In this document: positions 1 through 13,232 of the stretch, piece by piece | Layout of the letters: every line of letters starts with the position of its first letter | Position numbering within the stretch: the first letter of the stretch is position 1 | DNA from: Ophioceras dolichostomum | Taxonomy: Eukaryota; Ascomycota; Sordariomycetes; Magnaporthales; Ophioceraceae | Length of the DNA stretch: 64,000 bases | Direction: 5' to 3' | NCBI GenBank assembly: GCA_003049485.1 | Contig: PYST01000007.1 | Location: forward strand, 186,001-250,000 | Notes under the pieces: generated by a model | Told to the model about the DNA's origin: nothing | Database searches by the model: none | Seen by the model: the letters and a program-made list of their open reading frames with translations, nothing else | Position numbers and translations under genes: made by a program

Positions 1-3000
1 GTTTGCTCCTTTCGAGCTCTCTTTACTCGATAGATTAGGCTGCAGGAAGCGGGCTGGTGACGAAGCTAGCTACCTCCGGGCTTTTTGCCCTGGCCAACTT
101 TGCCCTCGGTCCCGACGAGGGATTTGGTCCCTGGCCAGTTAGCCTGGTCCACTACAAGAAGGATTGACGATGATGTCGTTCGATCTTTTGTCATCACGGG
201 TCGTTGTTTGCGTGCGTGTCTGCGCGCGCAGTTAACAACGCAAGTCGTTGGGTTGGCTCTCTGTCCGCCTGTCTGTCTGGCGGCTGGCCTTCACGGCGGC
301 GGGAGGGAGCGACAGCAAGCGACAACAACCAGCCGCGAGGCACTCCAACGGGCAGACTACATACCGCGGCTGGTGGGACGGAGGGAAGCGGGTCCCTGTT
401 CGTTATCGTCGGCCGAGTGCATCCTCCGATACGTCCGGCCCCGGCTCCGGCTCCGGGTTGGCGGGGGAGGGGATGAGAGGACAACAGAGGACAGGTCTGG
501 TAGGTGGTCGAAGGACGAGGGCGGAACCACCCTATTCTATCCGTTGATGATGAACCCTTTCTTCGTTTCTTCCTTCTGCCATACTCTATTATGTGGCACC
601 AAGGTCGTGTTGCGCCGCCTTGTAGCTATAGGGCAACGAACGACCCCTGGAGTTGAATCAAAGTTCTTTGGTCACACCGGCCGGAGGCGAGGCTACACAG
701 GAGAGGAAGAAGAAGTTGGCAGGTCTGTGATAGCGACCGCAACATCCGCTGCCCATCCACCACCACCACCGGGAAGTCGGGACGTGATTTTCTTGTCAGT
801 ATTCTTCCAGCCGCCTGCTCGTCTGATCGTTGTTTCCCCCAAGCTGCTAGGACACTCGAGGAGATAGAGGACCCGTCTATTCATCGGCAGTCGAGTCCCC
901 ACAGCACAACTCGCATGCTCTTGCTATGCTTTCCCTATTCTACATAGAAAGCTGATTTTGTAGTTCGGCGGACACAGGTGGGCGGCCATTCATTCGCTAG
1001 CCCTATCGTCTAATCCGTGATCGCCTGTCTACGTATCTAACGTCCCCTCTATGTGGATGCGTTGTACTCCGTAGTACATACGTACGAAAGGACGGATGAA
1101 CGTCTCCTCTTCGACCTCGACCGTCGTTACTGTCGAAGTAAAGTAGACCCTTCCTCCTCCTTCTTCCTCCCTCATCATGATGAGATTTCTGGCCCCCATT
1201 CCTCTTATATCTACAGCACAAGCTCCCTCGGCCGGCACTTGGATGCCGCCAGGTCGGGAGGGAGGGAGTCATCCCAGAATCCCAATAAAAATAAGGAAAA
1301 CCAGACTCTTCCTGAGCCTGTTACCCGCTGCGGCGATGTGGTACAGCCACGGACTACGGCGCAGGTGAAGAAGTACGTTGTAAGAGGATAGGCATGCAAA
1401 AGCAGCAAGCAACAGCTGCAAACATACCGTCGTCCCACCGCTACGGTGTGTACTGTAGTTGGAGATGTTGGGTTGGGCGGGCGGGCTGCCTTTGCTTCGC
1501 CCAGTCCGCCACGCCTAGCCTAGGCCTAGAGAGGGAGAGATGGAGACTGGAGACAGAGGGCGAGAGAGAGAGAGAGCCACCCGGCTGGAATCTCTCGAAC
1601 CATGTTTGTTTTCGTTCCTTGCCCCCACGAAGGATCCATATCGTCTCCCGCTCGCCGTTATGTTATCCGTCCACATACAACGTACAACAGCCGTGCCATG
1701 GCGGCGAAGCAGCGGTATTAGGAGACACTACACCTTAGCAAGCAGGTCGAACGTCCTGTGCCGCTTCATTCCCATCCCTCTCTCCTAGTCGGCCCACCCA
1801 CGGAGATAGCGTCGTCGCCTATCCCTCAGATAACATAACTTCACTTTCCATGGGGGAACCGCTACTCTGGCTGGGAGGCTGGGCTTTGGGATGGCTGCCG
1901 GGCGCGATACACCGTCCGTCCGCATTGCGAGATTGGAGGAGGAAGAGGAGGAGGATTGATCAAGGAGCGAGCTGGGCTACCACGTGCGAGAAGAAGAGTC
2001 TTGCTGCTCCTCTTCCGGAAATTCCATGCTATGCCATGCTATGCTATGCTATTGCTGCGCTATGTTGAGCTTTGCCCTGTCGCCGTTTTTGGATTCGCTC
2101 AAGCGGTGGTTGGCATCGGCACGGAAAGAGCGCAGTGTTCCCTTGGATTCTTGTAGGAGGATTCCGTAGGAGCCTGAGGTACCCACTCAGATTCTGTCCT
2201 ATACAAGTACCTTACGTACAACTGTCGAAGTATGTTGGAGGAAGGCCGGTCCGAATAGAGATCCGCGCGGTTCGCACATGCTTCTGTCCTTTTTTTTTTC
2301 TTCTTTTTCTTGCTTAAGAAGTCGGCACATGCCTGCCTGAGTGCCTGGGATAGATGGAAATATCATCATCCTCCTGGGCAATGCGGGCAAAATACATTGC
2401 ACACCGGTATGGAGACTAGGCTGGGAGGTACAGGGCTCTGGTGGCATTCGCCACGGGCTAATTTCTGTTTTTTTTCTTTATTTTTCTTATTTTTTATTTT
2501 TAAATTTTTTTCCTGCTGTGTTGGTGCATACCACGTATGGAGGAAACAAGGTAGCCAGCCATCCTCTCTCTCTCTCGGTGTGGTCAGGATTGGATGCCTG
2601 ATGTGTTGGAAGGTCTTTGCTCGTTTGTTTGTTGTCTGTTTGGACGTCTGAGAAGCGCGCAGAGCTGGGTGCTTGCTTGCATGCCAGCATGCTCTCTCAA
2701 ACCGGTTATGAGAAACGAGCGTGCAAACGAGCGTGCAAAACAGCTTCAAGATCTTTCGCCTCGGCTACAAGCCCTCTCTTCGGATCCGAATAAGAGAGAG
2801 GATGTGTGTGCGTGCGTGCTTGTCTCGAGGTACCAACCAATACCTATCTATCTAGCTTATAGCGACATGGTGCCATGCCAGCCGAGGTCCCTGGGATACG
2901 CGCTGTCAACCGATTCGTAGGCGTACGTTTTGCCGTGGTTTTGGTATCTGTCATGGGTAGTACATACGGCGCAGGCCGCGCCAGTGAGCTTTTCTGGTCT

Positions 3001-3123
3001 CGGTGACGAGAACGACTTAGGGCCGATTCCCAGACCAGGCATAAGGGGAACCACGGTCCGAGTAAAAAATAAAATAGAAAAAATCTCGACTGGTACGTAG
3101 CCGAAGGATTCCTTTTCACACCC

Positions 3124-3187
3124 ACCCCACCCCCCCCCCCCCCCCCCCCCNNNNNNNNNNNNNNNNNNNNNNNNNNNNCCCCCCCCC
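3124..3187. repeat. Poly-C run containing an assembly gap of 28 N
   Basis: A run of C is interrupted by N at 3151-3178 and resumes as C on the far side. This is an unresolved homopolymer, so the true length is unknown. Confidence 0.95.
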
Positions 3188-3518
3188 TCCCTTCTCTACC
3201 TATTGTTTAGATGTGTGTGAGTGGCGCGAGTACGGCGCTGGCAATGCAGGGAGAGGCTGGACAAAGGACAAGCACTATCATCAGACATCAATACATACCA
3301 TACCGCAGCAGCGTTGCTCCCTGAGCATGCTTGAGAATGACTTTGCAACGTATTGAAACGTACGTACACATATATTTCTCGTGAAATAAAAGGAAACTCG
3401 AAGCGTGCGAGTCGGAGAAAACCCGGCTTCGGATGTCCCGGCTCAGCAGGGCTCGTGTTCTCTAGTGCTCTCTCCGCCAGATGGCGTCAGCCGATACTTC
3501 GCGGTATTGCAGCAGGAC

Positions 3519-3545
3519 TACGAAGTACTGCTATAGTACTTCGTA
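3519..3545. repeat. Perfect 10-bp inverted repeat (hairpin)
   Basis: The arms TACGAAGTAC (3519-3528) and GTACTTCGTA (3536-3545) are exact reverse complements separated by 7 bases. No T-run follows and no gene abuts it. It may be chance, a protein site or a relic. Confidence 0.6.
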
Positions 3546-6500
3546 AAAGCAGCGGTGGTTAGATGCGGTCAGTCACGGTTAGTATTCACGGCTTCAGCTC
3601 AGACGCTCTTGCTCTATCTGTGGCAGGTCCTGCCCCCATTCCTGATAATGCTCGAACACGAAAGTGTGTATCTTGGGCTCCTTCTGGCCGGTCCTCTTTC
3701 TGCCCTGCGCCCCTAGTTGTACGTAATGGCTCCCTCGCCCCCATTCATGGCTGCGAGCTTTGGACGGGATATCCCGTCCACGGGTGCTGGAGTGGGTGGG
3801 CGGCGATGTTGTTTCCAAATGACAGGAATACAGCAAGCCAGCCAGCCAAGCGTGGCAGCCATTCAAACTAGCGTTCTCGTCAGCCAGGAAGACCATGATA
3901 TCACTTACGACGCGTTGAGCTGTGATGGCCAGGCAGCGTCCTCCGGTCCGAGTCGGATCGGACCAACCAGCCGGCAGCATGCCAACGTGCCAGCTTATCA
4001 ACCCGCCACTCAGCGTGGACTAGCCAACCGCGTTCTTGTTGTTGCTGTTGCGATGCTTAGCGAGAAAGAACACCCCCAGCCATCTTTTATGAAAGGACTG
4101 GCGTCTTATTTCGTAGATTGCCAGCCATTTCCGAGATAGGCAAGCAATGAGCAGGAGCTTTGGAGGGAGATGATATAGTTGGCGGGAATGTTTCGAGAAC
4201 AGCGGGATCTACGAGCACGAGGCCCACCAAGGTTCCCAAGATCGCAGTTCCACCGCGTCGACTCCGCTCGTCACTCGCCCCTCACCCCCTTTTCAAGCCG
4301 AAGGCGACAAGGTTGACGGGAAGAAAGTCCACTTGTCCACCTTTGCCCGGCGTGCCCACACACAAGAGGGGAGACTGGCGGACAGTGGTGGAAGGACCAC
4401 AGAACGCACGCGAGCCTTTCGGATGGGGGTTCACGCTTTTCGAGAGGGGCTGGTTTGGGGGAACACCGGTCTTGGGGAGGGACCAAGGTTGGGTAACTTG
4501 GGAAGGAGGAGTTTTACCAGCATCGTGGAATATTCTTTTGCTTCGGATTTTCTCCGCGACTTCTCCACAACTTCTCCACCTGATCCTGCCCTGCTACTTC
4601 TGGTGTTCCTACTGCTGCAGTTAGTGCTCCAGAAGTTGTTCGGCGTGTCGAGGTCGCTGTGCTGTATGTAACGGTCCCGCTAGTTTTCGCCATTCGCCGT
4701 GGCTCTTGATGTCTGATCCCTGCCGGCCGGATAGTGATTTATTAGCAGGACTCTTCTGGAGGCAGTTGTGTTGGCAGGCCTGGAATCCAGTCTCCAGTGG
4801 GTCATACGTTAACAGTACGTGGTAGTACTGTAGTAGGTACGAGTGGATTGGAAACAAGTCTGGGTGAGCCGTAATGGGTTAGGCATGGAAAATGGACCCC
4901 AAGAACCCCCAAGAACGTCTCGGCGACCCCGCTGGTGGTGGGCAAGCGCGGCTGCCAGTGCGCAGGAGAAAAAAGATGAGGAAGAAAGGAGGGTCCCCGG
5001 CCTCCTCCCTGACCGGGTCGCCACGCATGAAGAAGTGGAACCGGAATACATAATAGTAAGAACGGTCGCGCAGTTGAGCATCTCGAGAGCATCTCCCTGA
5101 CACGATTGGCGACGACGAGGGATCTGCGAGAGGGGAGAGGGGAGCGGGTATTTCTTCTCAGATGGACTGATGAGCGCAATGCCAGCCTTCAACCAGGTCA
5201 ATGGGAGCATCGGAGTATCATTTGTATGTCTCAGAATAGCAGAAATCTGTGTGTTTCCTCCGTTCTCGATACTGGTTATGCTTGGCTCGTGATGAGTTCA
5301 GTGACCTTCAGCGACCCTCAGTGGCTCAATGGTTCACCGTTCCTCGCTCGAGTCCACTTCAGTGCACCGGGAACCGCCCACAATTAGCCCTACTATGGGG
5401 CTAGCGGGTCTGTTTTGGACGAGCGCCTCGTGGTTGATGTGGAACGATAGGAGCGATGTGGGACAGCGACTTCTGGCAAGGGTCTCGTCTCTCTTGGGGG
5501 TCGACCGGGTTTTCTTGTTTCCCGACTTTGGCTCTCACTTCCAAGGAACACTTGTTCCGACGAAGACGACCATCTGAGTGCTGGAGATCCTCTTGCTCCT
5601 GCTGGCCTGCTAGTCTTGCCAGTGAGCATTGCCACTTGGGCGTGTTGGCGTCCGCCCTGCTTGCCTGCTTGAGATTGTTGCTTAGGTCGACTGAACGAAA
5701 TCGAAATGACCGAGAGGTTGTCAATCTCCATGGTGTGATGCGGGGGATTGTGAGGACAGTCGCCAAACCAGTGCCTGTCACGCCTTTCCTCGATCATCCC
5801 TGTTCGGTCGCAAGTAGTTGCGTTGTACGGCAAGGTTCTCTGTTGGTCCGCATTGCCGGGCCGAGATGATGGCGATTCCTCCTGGTCAACACTTGCCTAC
5901 TCCCCCTTTCTGTTCCATGCTTCCTCGCACTGCCGACTTGAGATGCCGTGCTTGGGACCTTCCTCCAAATCAGTGAATCACAACGTCGTAACGGCCGTCA
6001 TCAATGTCGAATAAATCACACGAGCTCGTTCGTTTTCATGTTGTCAGGGATATGCAAGAATGACTCGTGGTTGGCCATGTGCCCTAAACAAATCCTCGCA
6101 GGCAGCGCATCATGATTCATGATCGTAGCCCTTTTTTTCTCTTTTTTTTTCTTTCTTCTTCCATCGTCCTGAAATCCAGGCCCTGGGCTTGTTGTTTGGG
6201 AATCGCTTGTCGTTGGAACCGATCGCGGTCGGCACGAGAGAGATGGATTCCATGTCGGCAAAGTGAGCCCGATGCCGGAAAAAAAGCCGGCCGGGCGGAT
6301 GGTTGTGTTTGTGCAATCGCGAGCCGCATTTATGTCCCACCCCCGGGCAAGGCGGAGCGATAGACCTACGAGGTACAGGCTCCATACGAGGACTCTGTGC
6401 GGCCTGCGGTGTGGTTGAGGGTGCACGATATCTTCTTTTTGTGCGTTGTAAGTCGTAGCCGTGAGACAGCCTCGCCACATGACAGAAGCGCGATGCGTGT

Positions 6501-9500
6501 CAGCCACTCTGTGGGCTTTCTGCGCCGCTCGACCGAGCTCCTGCCAGACCACTGTACGTAGGACGTCGCAGAGTGAAGAGTAATGAATAAAAGTCGAAAA
6601 ATGTCAATATTGAGGTTATCGCCGTCGAGGACACGTTGGAATTCAGAGGGCTTGTCAGGCTCGACTGAGACCTCCTCATTATTTTCGTGACTGCTCGACT
6701 CGACGCTCAAAGATCTTCGGGCGTCTCGGAGCGAGCTCCTTGTACGGAGTAGCAGGCTCATATGCCAAGCCTCAGTCTTGGCGGGTCCTTGTATCCGGTC
6801 CAATCAGTGGGCACCGTGTGCTGGGAAGAGCAAGGCGGTGTGTGCTGAATGCTGCAGTGGTGCGGGTGCTGGTGGTGGCCAAGTGGCGTGGCTTTCCAGC
6901 ACACAATTTTTGTGGTCAACCGGGCCGGCTCATTCTGAAGTCGGGTTGCCCAATTTGGTACTACCGCCCACATCACCACCAGGGGTGTGTCGGGAAATAT
7001 TGACCGCACTGTGATGTACTGTAGCAGGCTTGCCGCCTGGAGCTGCTTTCACGATTTTACACAGACAAATGAGTCGAGGGGACTGGGTGTTGCTTGTTAG
7101 TGACCCCCCCCTCCCCCCAAATCTGATTCTTTCTCGTAACCGTAAAAGGTCAGGCTGACGGGATGCTTGCAAAAAATTGAGTTGAATCAAGGAACCAGGG
7201 AGTGTTTGCTCTGATGGCAGCCAGCGAAAGCTTGCTCGGTTGAGAAGTATCTTTCGTAGAAGATACCTCCAAGAGTATTCCATCAAGACACGGGCCAATG
7301 GCCAAATTCGGAGGTCACCGATCATTTTGTAACGTGCCCGGTCAGCGGCGATATTTGTCAGCGTCGGCGCCAGTGTCAGGAGCAGGTTTTAGCGACTGCA
7401 GACTCAAGTGCGAGAAATAAAGGCCTTGCTTTTCATCGCTTGCAATCGTGCTTAATTTTTCCATCATGCGGGCGAATACGGAGCGCCTGAGGTCAGCAAC
7501 CTGAAGACTGGTAGGACAAAATGATGAGTCCGTGCAGCTCTCAGCGCTCGAACAGTCAACTCGGCAGTCAGAACGAGGAAATAGCAATGGGATTGGATCT
7601 TGTGCCACGGAATGGCGACCAACGAGATCGCTCGGTGAATGAGGAAGCCTTTTCAGGAGAGATTGTATTTGGAGGCAGGTCTGGTGGTACATTGTACATA
7701 GCGCCGCCATCTCATGCCTCGGCCGAAGCTCGGGCACTATCTCAGCGTTTGATGGCTGACGCACACATGGTGCCATGTCCAGGCGCTTGCTCCCGGGGAG
7801 GGAAGTGGAATAAACAGCCGGCCTAGCGTTGGACGGGATCTTGATTCCTGTGCAGCCCTTTTCCTTTTTGGCTGGCTGAGACTTGCCTGTGTGCGCAGGC
7901 ACAAGTTCAGCCCAATCACGCTTGGCGCGCTTCACCCACCCTTATTCGATATTTGCTTTTGCTGGCAATATTATTGTTTGGTTGTCGAGTTCCGTCCATT
8001 GTCCTGTGTTTCTTTCGAGCGAGTCGTGGAGACTACAAACGTCATCAGAGCTTGAATCAGGAAGGGCAAACGATGCGCGGTGTTTTCCGTCCGTTTTTCA
8101 TTTGATGATGGGCCATGCACCACCGCACGCATGCAGAGAGCAGCGACAATCCTGGCACGAGACAGGAATGAACCCCCCCGTCCTGCTGCGGCCAAGACAA
8201 CATGAGCAGGACCCTTCATCCGTCAAGGGAGCAAGGGAGGTGATTCAGCTGGCGATTCAGGCCAGCCATCAATTCCGGGATTAAGCGCGGAAATACCTCG
8301 ACCACGCGAAAAATAGCGCACTGTGCAGCTAGTCGATTTTCTGACATGCACAGGCAAGTGCTGCCTTTTGCAGTTCTGATTGCCTTCGACCTTCCTTCCT
8401 TCCAGCTTTTCTGTACCCGACGAAACCCCCTATGTTAGCAATTGGTTTCCGGAGAGCGCGATGAAAAAGAGGTCGCCCACTGGCTGGTTGCATTGGTGAA
8501 GTGGCAGAAAACACAGAGGCCAGGATCAGGGAATCCGTCAATCAACTTTGCCTTCCCATCATCCACCGCCTTGAAGCTCGAAAGAAGTAGGTACTGTAGT
8601 GTGTACGGGGGACCTGCCACCTACCTCGGCAGACTAAAAGTAAGAGCGGCACGGCTCGTTTCCCACTCTGCCGTCTAGTGTGTCTCTTGACGTGAGCCTT
8701 GGCCGACGAGCGAACGGTCCCAAGATTTCTTGCCCGTCCAGACTGCCTGCCTGTCTGCCATCTGAAGTTTTACGTTCTGCTGGAGACTTGAAAATATGGT
8801 AAACCCAAAAAGCTGGACCACCACAGCCCAATGGCCATTGTTTCCATCAGAATAAGATGTCGTACAGAAAGTTCCCGTGGGAGTGGATTCGCGATAGGCC
8901 CCTCCTAGAGCCTCCAAGAGAGGATCCTCCCAGCTCCCCTCCCTTCCCCTGGCCGCCGGGGCGAACTAAGCCGTTTCCACATACTGGCGGAGCCCGCTTG
9001 AAGCGACTGAACCGGCCCCTCCTGGTGCTTCAATGGTGCTGCTTCCGCCTGTGTTCCACGCGACTTGACAACCAAACACCCAACGGACTTATACAGTTAC
9101 AGTGGACTTGATCGGCCGAGTGCCTTGCCACTTGCAGGAGCTTGCCCATCCCCAAAACTCATCCCCTAGCTAGCCCGCCAGCCCCTCCTCCCCTCTCGGT
9201 CCATTTTTCCAGCTGCTCCAATTACTCCAACTGCATCTCATCGCAGGAAAGAGGAGAACTGATGAACTGCCGCTCGAATCCATCCGTCGGCAGACAGCCG
9301 TATGTGTATATGTATAATAAAAGCCAACCATATCCTACATCGAATACACGATCATGCTCGTTCCAGTGCCGTATGCACGAACCGACTTGCGTTTCAGAAA
9401 TCGTGTTGTTTCTCTTCTCTCCTAGCTCATTTTTTCTTTCTTTCTCTCTCTTTCTCTCTCCTTTTAATAGTCACGAGTCGTCGTAATCGCCTCCTACATT

Positions 9501-11984
9501 CGGCCAGCACTTCGCACTGTCCCTGCACCAGCCCCCGGGATCTGAATCTCCATTGGCCAGATGGCCAGACGCCAGAAAAGAAAGGCCGAGCCGGACTGGC
9601 TTGGAGGTTGGCACCCTTCGAGCCGACGGCGTTTTGGGGCCGTTTCGCTACCACTGCTACGACTGCTTGACTCGCGCATGCCATCCTGTTCATCCATCCC
9701 TGTTTGCGGTCAGTATCAAGCGGGAAAATAGCGATTCGACGAACGGGCTCGGAGTACCGTCCGTATTTTCCCCCTCCCTCCGATTTTACACTGGAAAGCT
9801 GTGCTGTACAAGGACGTGGCTGCAACTGTACTTGCGCAGGTGAGGTACTATCACTCGATGATTTTGTGATCATCGACCCATCTCGGCTATGGGCGACATC
9901 GGCACACCGGAAAATCTGCGCTACACCAGGACAAAAAAAAAAAAAGATGGCGTCTCATATGTCAGCCACTGGAAACGAAAAGACGGTGAAGGGGGTAATC
10001 TTCGAAGATGACATCCCTCCCTCATACTCTGATGACTGTGATGGAAGGCTTTTTGGGGGGCGAGGAATTTCTCGTGACTACTACTACCTTGAAGGGGCGA
10101 GGTACCAAGTACCTCTTGATTTCGCTCAGAGGGACCAACCTACTACGTCGTATGGGGTCCGTCCGTCGGATGATATATCGGACCTGACTCTCACTCTGCG
10201 ATACTCGCAAATGCAGAAAACCATTTGACATTTCCAACGCGTTCCTAGTCTTAATTTTTCTTCTTCGCCGAGGGCACATCTGCTACGGCTAATAACGCCC
10301 GTCCTACTATGTAAAACTGGAGGCAACGCGCCTCGCTGGGTCCGTGGCTGGTCCCTGCTCTTCCCGCAGGCAAGCCGATGTCATTGTCAGGACTGAGGAC
10401 CCACGAAGCCTGAACTTCTGGAAGATTTCCTATTTCTGCCCAAAATCGTGACGTGGAAATCCACTCGCCTGTCAACAACGGCGGCCGACCTGGTCACGGA
10501 TCAACGTGCGCGACCTGCAGCCGGTCGGGACCATCAAGTGTTATTTTAGCTCGCCGCTATTGCGGACCGCATTCGTGATAACTGTACGACTATATGGATG
10601 CCTTGGGGTGTGAGGCGTGAAGCGTGAGTCGTGAGGCGGACGGAGGGACACAGACTTGACAGAAGCCAACGGGAAGGGAATTTCATGCCGAATCTTCGGG
10701 CGGCACTGGAATCTATCCGCCTAGAGGCCTCGGTGCCTCCTAACTCCTACCTCCTTCCACGAGGAATGGCAATACGATAGGTATCAGTCCGAAATGCGCG
10801 TACGCATAGGTGCCAGTAAATGCACCAACACCGCCGCGCCGCTAGCTGGTAGCCATCGAGGCAGAGTTGTCATCAGACTATTATTATGAGCAGCTCGGTG
10901 GCTGTCGACATGGCTTCCCAGCACCGAACTCGGCCATTCTCCCCATCATGAACGAGCGACGTACCGCCAGTGAGCGTGCCAGCTTCCTCAAGGTAGGGGC
11001 CAGGCACTTACGCGCCGTATTCGGTAAGCCCACGGTCGTTTTGCATATATTTGCTGGCACAACGCTGCGTAGCAGGCGATGCCCAAATCGTCCGAATCCT
11101 TCATTGCAGGGGCCAGCATGGCACAGAAACGGAAACAGCAGCGCACCGAATCGCGTCCATCCATCCCGTCGCCCGCAATGGGCCAAGTGCTCTCAGCCAT
11201 CTTGTCCAAGACTTGCTGGCACACGGCCAGCTGGAAGTATGGAATACCTGTCGTGATTGAGGTGCCTGCACCGTGTTGGATGTGCGCCACCACTCAGAGA
11301 AATAGGAAAGGACAATCGCTAGAAAAATTCAATAGTCGGGGAGGGGGAACCTATCATGACGACGAGGAGATGAAGATATTGAAGGCTGCCGTGTTGGCTG
11401 AGTGCTGAGCAAGCCACCACCACCATTCGGAAATCACTTGGAGCTCTGTTAATATGACTGAATGCTGATTACTTCCCCTTCCGCGCACATTGATCTCATG
11501 CCGAGAACCACGTAAACTTCCAGCCAGGCAGGTATTTCGTAGTGACGGGGTCATTAAGAGGAGGGAGGCCACTTCGAGACGTCACAGCTTGGGTTGTCAA
11601 GAAACCCCAACCACCTCGGGCACGGTGCGCGCCAAAGGTACCTTTCAGGCCTGTCAGAAGAGCGGTGGCGATCCGCGGGCTCGTGCCGGTACATCCGCGC
11701 ACTGTGGGATGGAGTGAACTGCGGGCAAGTGAAATGTGCTATTTCCTTGGGATGCACGCAGCCAGGTGGTGGTGTCGAATCAATGGTGGGTGAGCAGCGT
11801 GCAGCCCTCAGCGCAACCGCTGGAAGGCATGCTAGAGCGGCACCGGAACCGCGCATCCCAAGCACTCTAGAGGAAGGGCGGATCATTGAACAGGCAGGGT
11901 CATGCTTCGAGGTACAAAGATACAAACAGGAGACGTGTCTAAGAATTTCCCTTTTCGACATTGCATTTTTTATTTTTCGAATTA

Positions 11985-12165
11985 TTATTTTCTTTCCCAA
12001 TCCTTTTTTTTCTCCCCCCCCCGTCCTCCCTGCGACTCCCTCCTCCCATCAAAACATCAAAACCTTTTTTCTCACTCTTCCCTTCCTCTCCCCTCCCAAC
12101 CCTCCATTTCCTCTCATTCCCTTCCTCTACCTCTCCCATTCTCCTCCCCGCCGCGCGCCGCAATC
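11985..12165 (+). promoter_or_regulatory. Pyrimidine-rich tract upstream of the C2H2 gene
   Basis: About 180 bases are almost entirely C and T on the plus strand. CT-rich stretches are common around transcription starts of highly expressed or regulated fungal genes. It lies about 1.1 kb before the ATG at 13233, so the gene would have a long 5' leader, possibly with introns or upstream ORFs, if this marks the start. Inference only; no transcript data. Confidence 0.45.
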
Positions 12166-13232
12166 CTTGCACGATCCTATCGTGAAGCTCGTGCAAACGC
12201 GCCCACAGTTCGCGTGTGTGGACGCTGCCCCAAAATTCATCAGGCCGCTGTGGATTCAAGCGCGCCTCAGTGTTTATAGACAGAGGCCCCAGTTGTTGGC
12301 TCCTCAACTCCTTGATCCACATAATTCTCCCACGTCCCGGTCGGTCCACTTGCCTCACCGTCTCCACTCATCCACCAGCGAGCGACCACCACCACCGGCC
12401 AGCATTTCGAACCCGACCTTGGAACCGTTTATTTTTTCTTTCCCCTACTGTCCGCGACCGCACTCAGGGCCACACGTAACCCACCTCTCAATCCCACAAG
12501 TACTTTTAGCCTGTCCTGTACGTGCCTGGCGGGTCAGGTTTATGAGAGAGAGCTTGCGAGGGTCGTGATTGCGCATTGCAGGGGCGAAATCATCGCGGCC
12601 AGAGAAAAGAAAAGCTCTGCCGCCACCACCCACAATCAGCAGGAAAAAAGAGAGAAGAGAAAAAAAATACCGAACTCCACTTGAGCGCCTCTCCCTCCTC
12701 AGTCGTCACAATCCCAAGAATCACTATTGCACCCACACCACCCACCCACAAGAACCGTCTTTTGAGCCTCAAGACGCCCACATCTTCCATCTCCACTTGA
12801 AAATTCTTTTTCACTTCCACCACTCTTGCTCGACAGCCTGCCTACAGCGGGCGCTATCCACTGCACCAAGCTTTGATCCTAGTGCAGACCGACAGCAAGC
12901 GCGCTCAGCTCGGCCTTGGTTCCGCACTCGCACGCACGCAGCCTCGGGGTTCGTTTGCTGTGGAGGACAGTCGCGTCGAGACTGTTTTTCGGGACGGCGC
13001 CGTCGCGTTCCCACCAGGGCAAACTTTTGAGCGTCACCACACCTGTCGGGCACCACCGTCAGCACCGACCAGGAGGACAGCCGTCGCCGGCTCTTGTGTG
13101 CACGCGCCGCGTACCAGCAGAACCGAACAGCGGGGGACCCGACACGCTTCACAGCACTTCTGCACGAACAACCCGAGTCGGATGATTCGGTTGTTCGCGT
13201 CGAAGAAGGGTTACTTTTGAGAAGGGATTATT

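Larger units (their letters stand above)
1..13232. other. Long gene-poor region upstream of the C2H2 regulator
   Basis: I see no recognisable protein gene on either strand in this 13.2 kb. Open frames exist, the longest about 200-320 codons, but none has a family motif, credible codon use or splice-linked partner. Contents include a gap in poly-C (3124-3187), a hairpin (3519-3545), T-rich tracts (2287-2312 and 2467-2512), a CT-rich tract (about 9413-9463) and a long pyrimidine tract near 12 kb. Base composition is not strongly AT-rich, so this does not look like a heavily RIP-degraded transposon island. The position suggests an extended regulatory region and leader for the gene at 13.2 kb, but that is inference. 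Confidence 0.6.

Noticed and set aside
85..867. 260-codon open frame on the plus strand
   Set aside because: No ATG start, no motif, Arg-rich composition typical of a chance frame in GC-balanced DNA.
7342..7935. 197-codon minus-strand frame
   Set aside because: Starts at GTG, no family resemblance, and composition is not gene-like; possible but unsupported.
9947..10228. 93-codon frame starting MASHMSATGNEK after an A-run
   Set aside because: Protein-like composition, but no recognisable motif, promoter or partner exon.
11594..12568. 324-codon plus-strand frame
   Set aside because: It runs through the pyrimidine tract, giving Pro/Ser/Phe-rich filler, and has no ATG-based start; better read as leader of the C2H2 gene.
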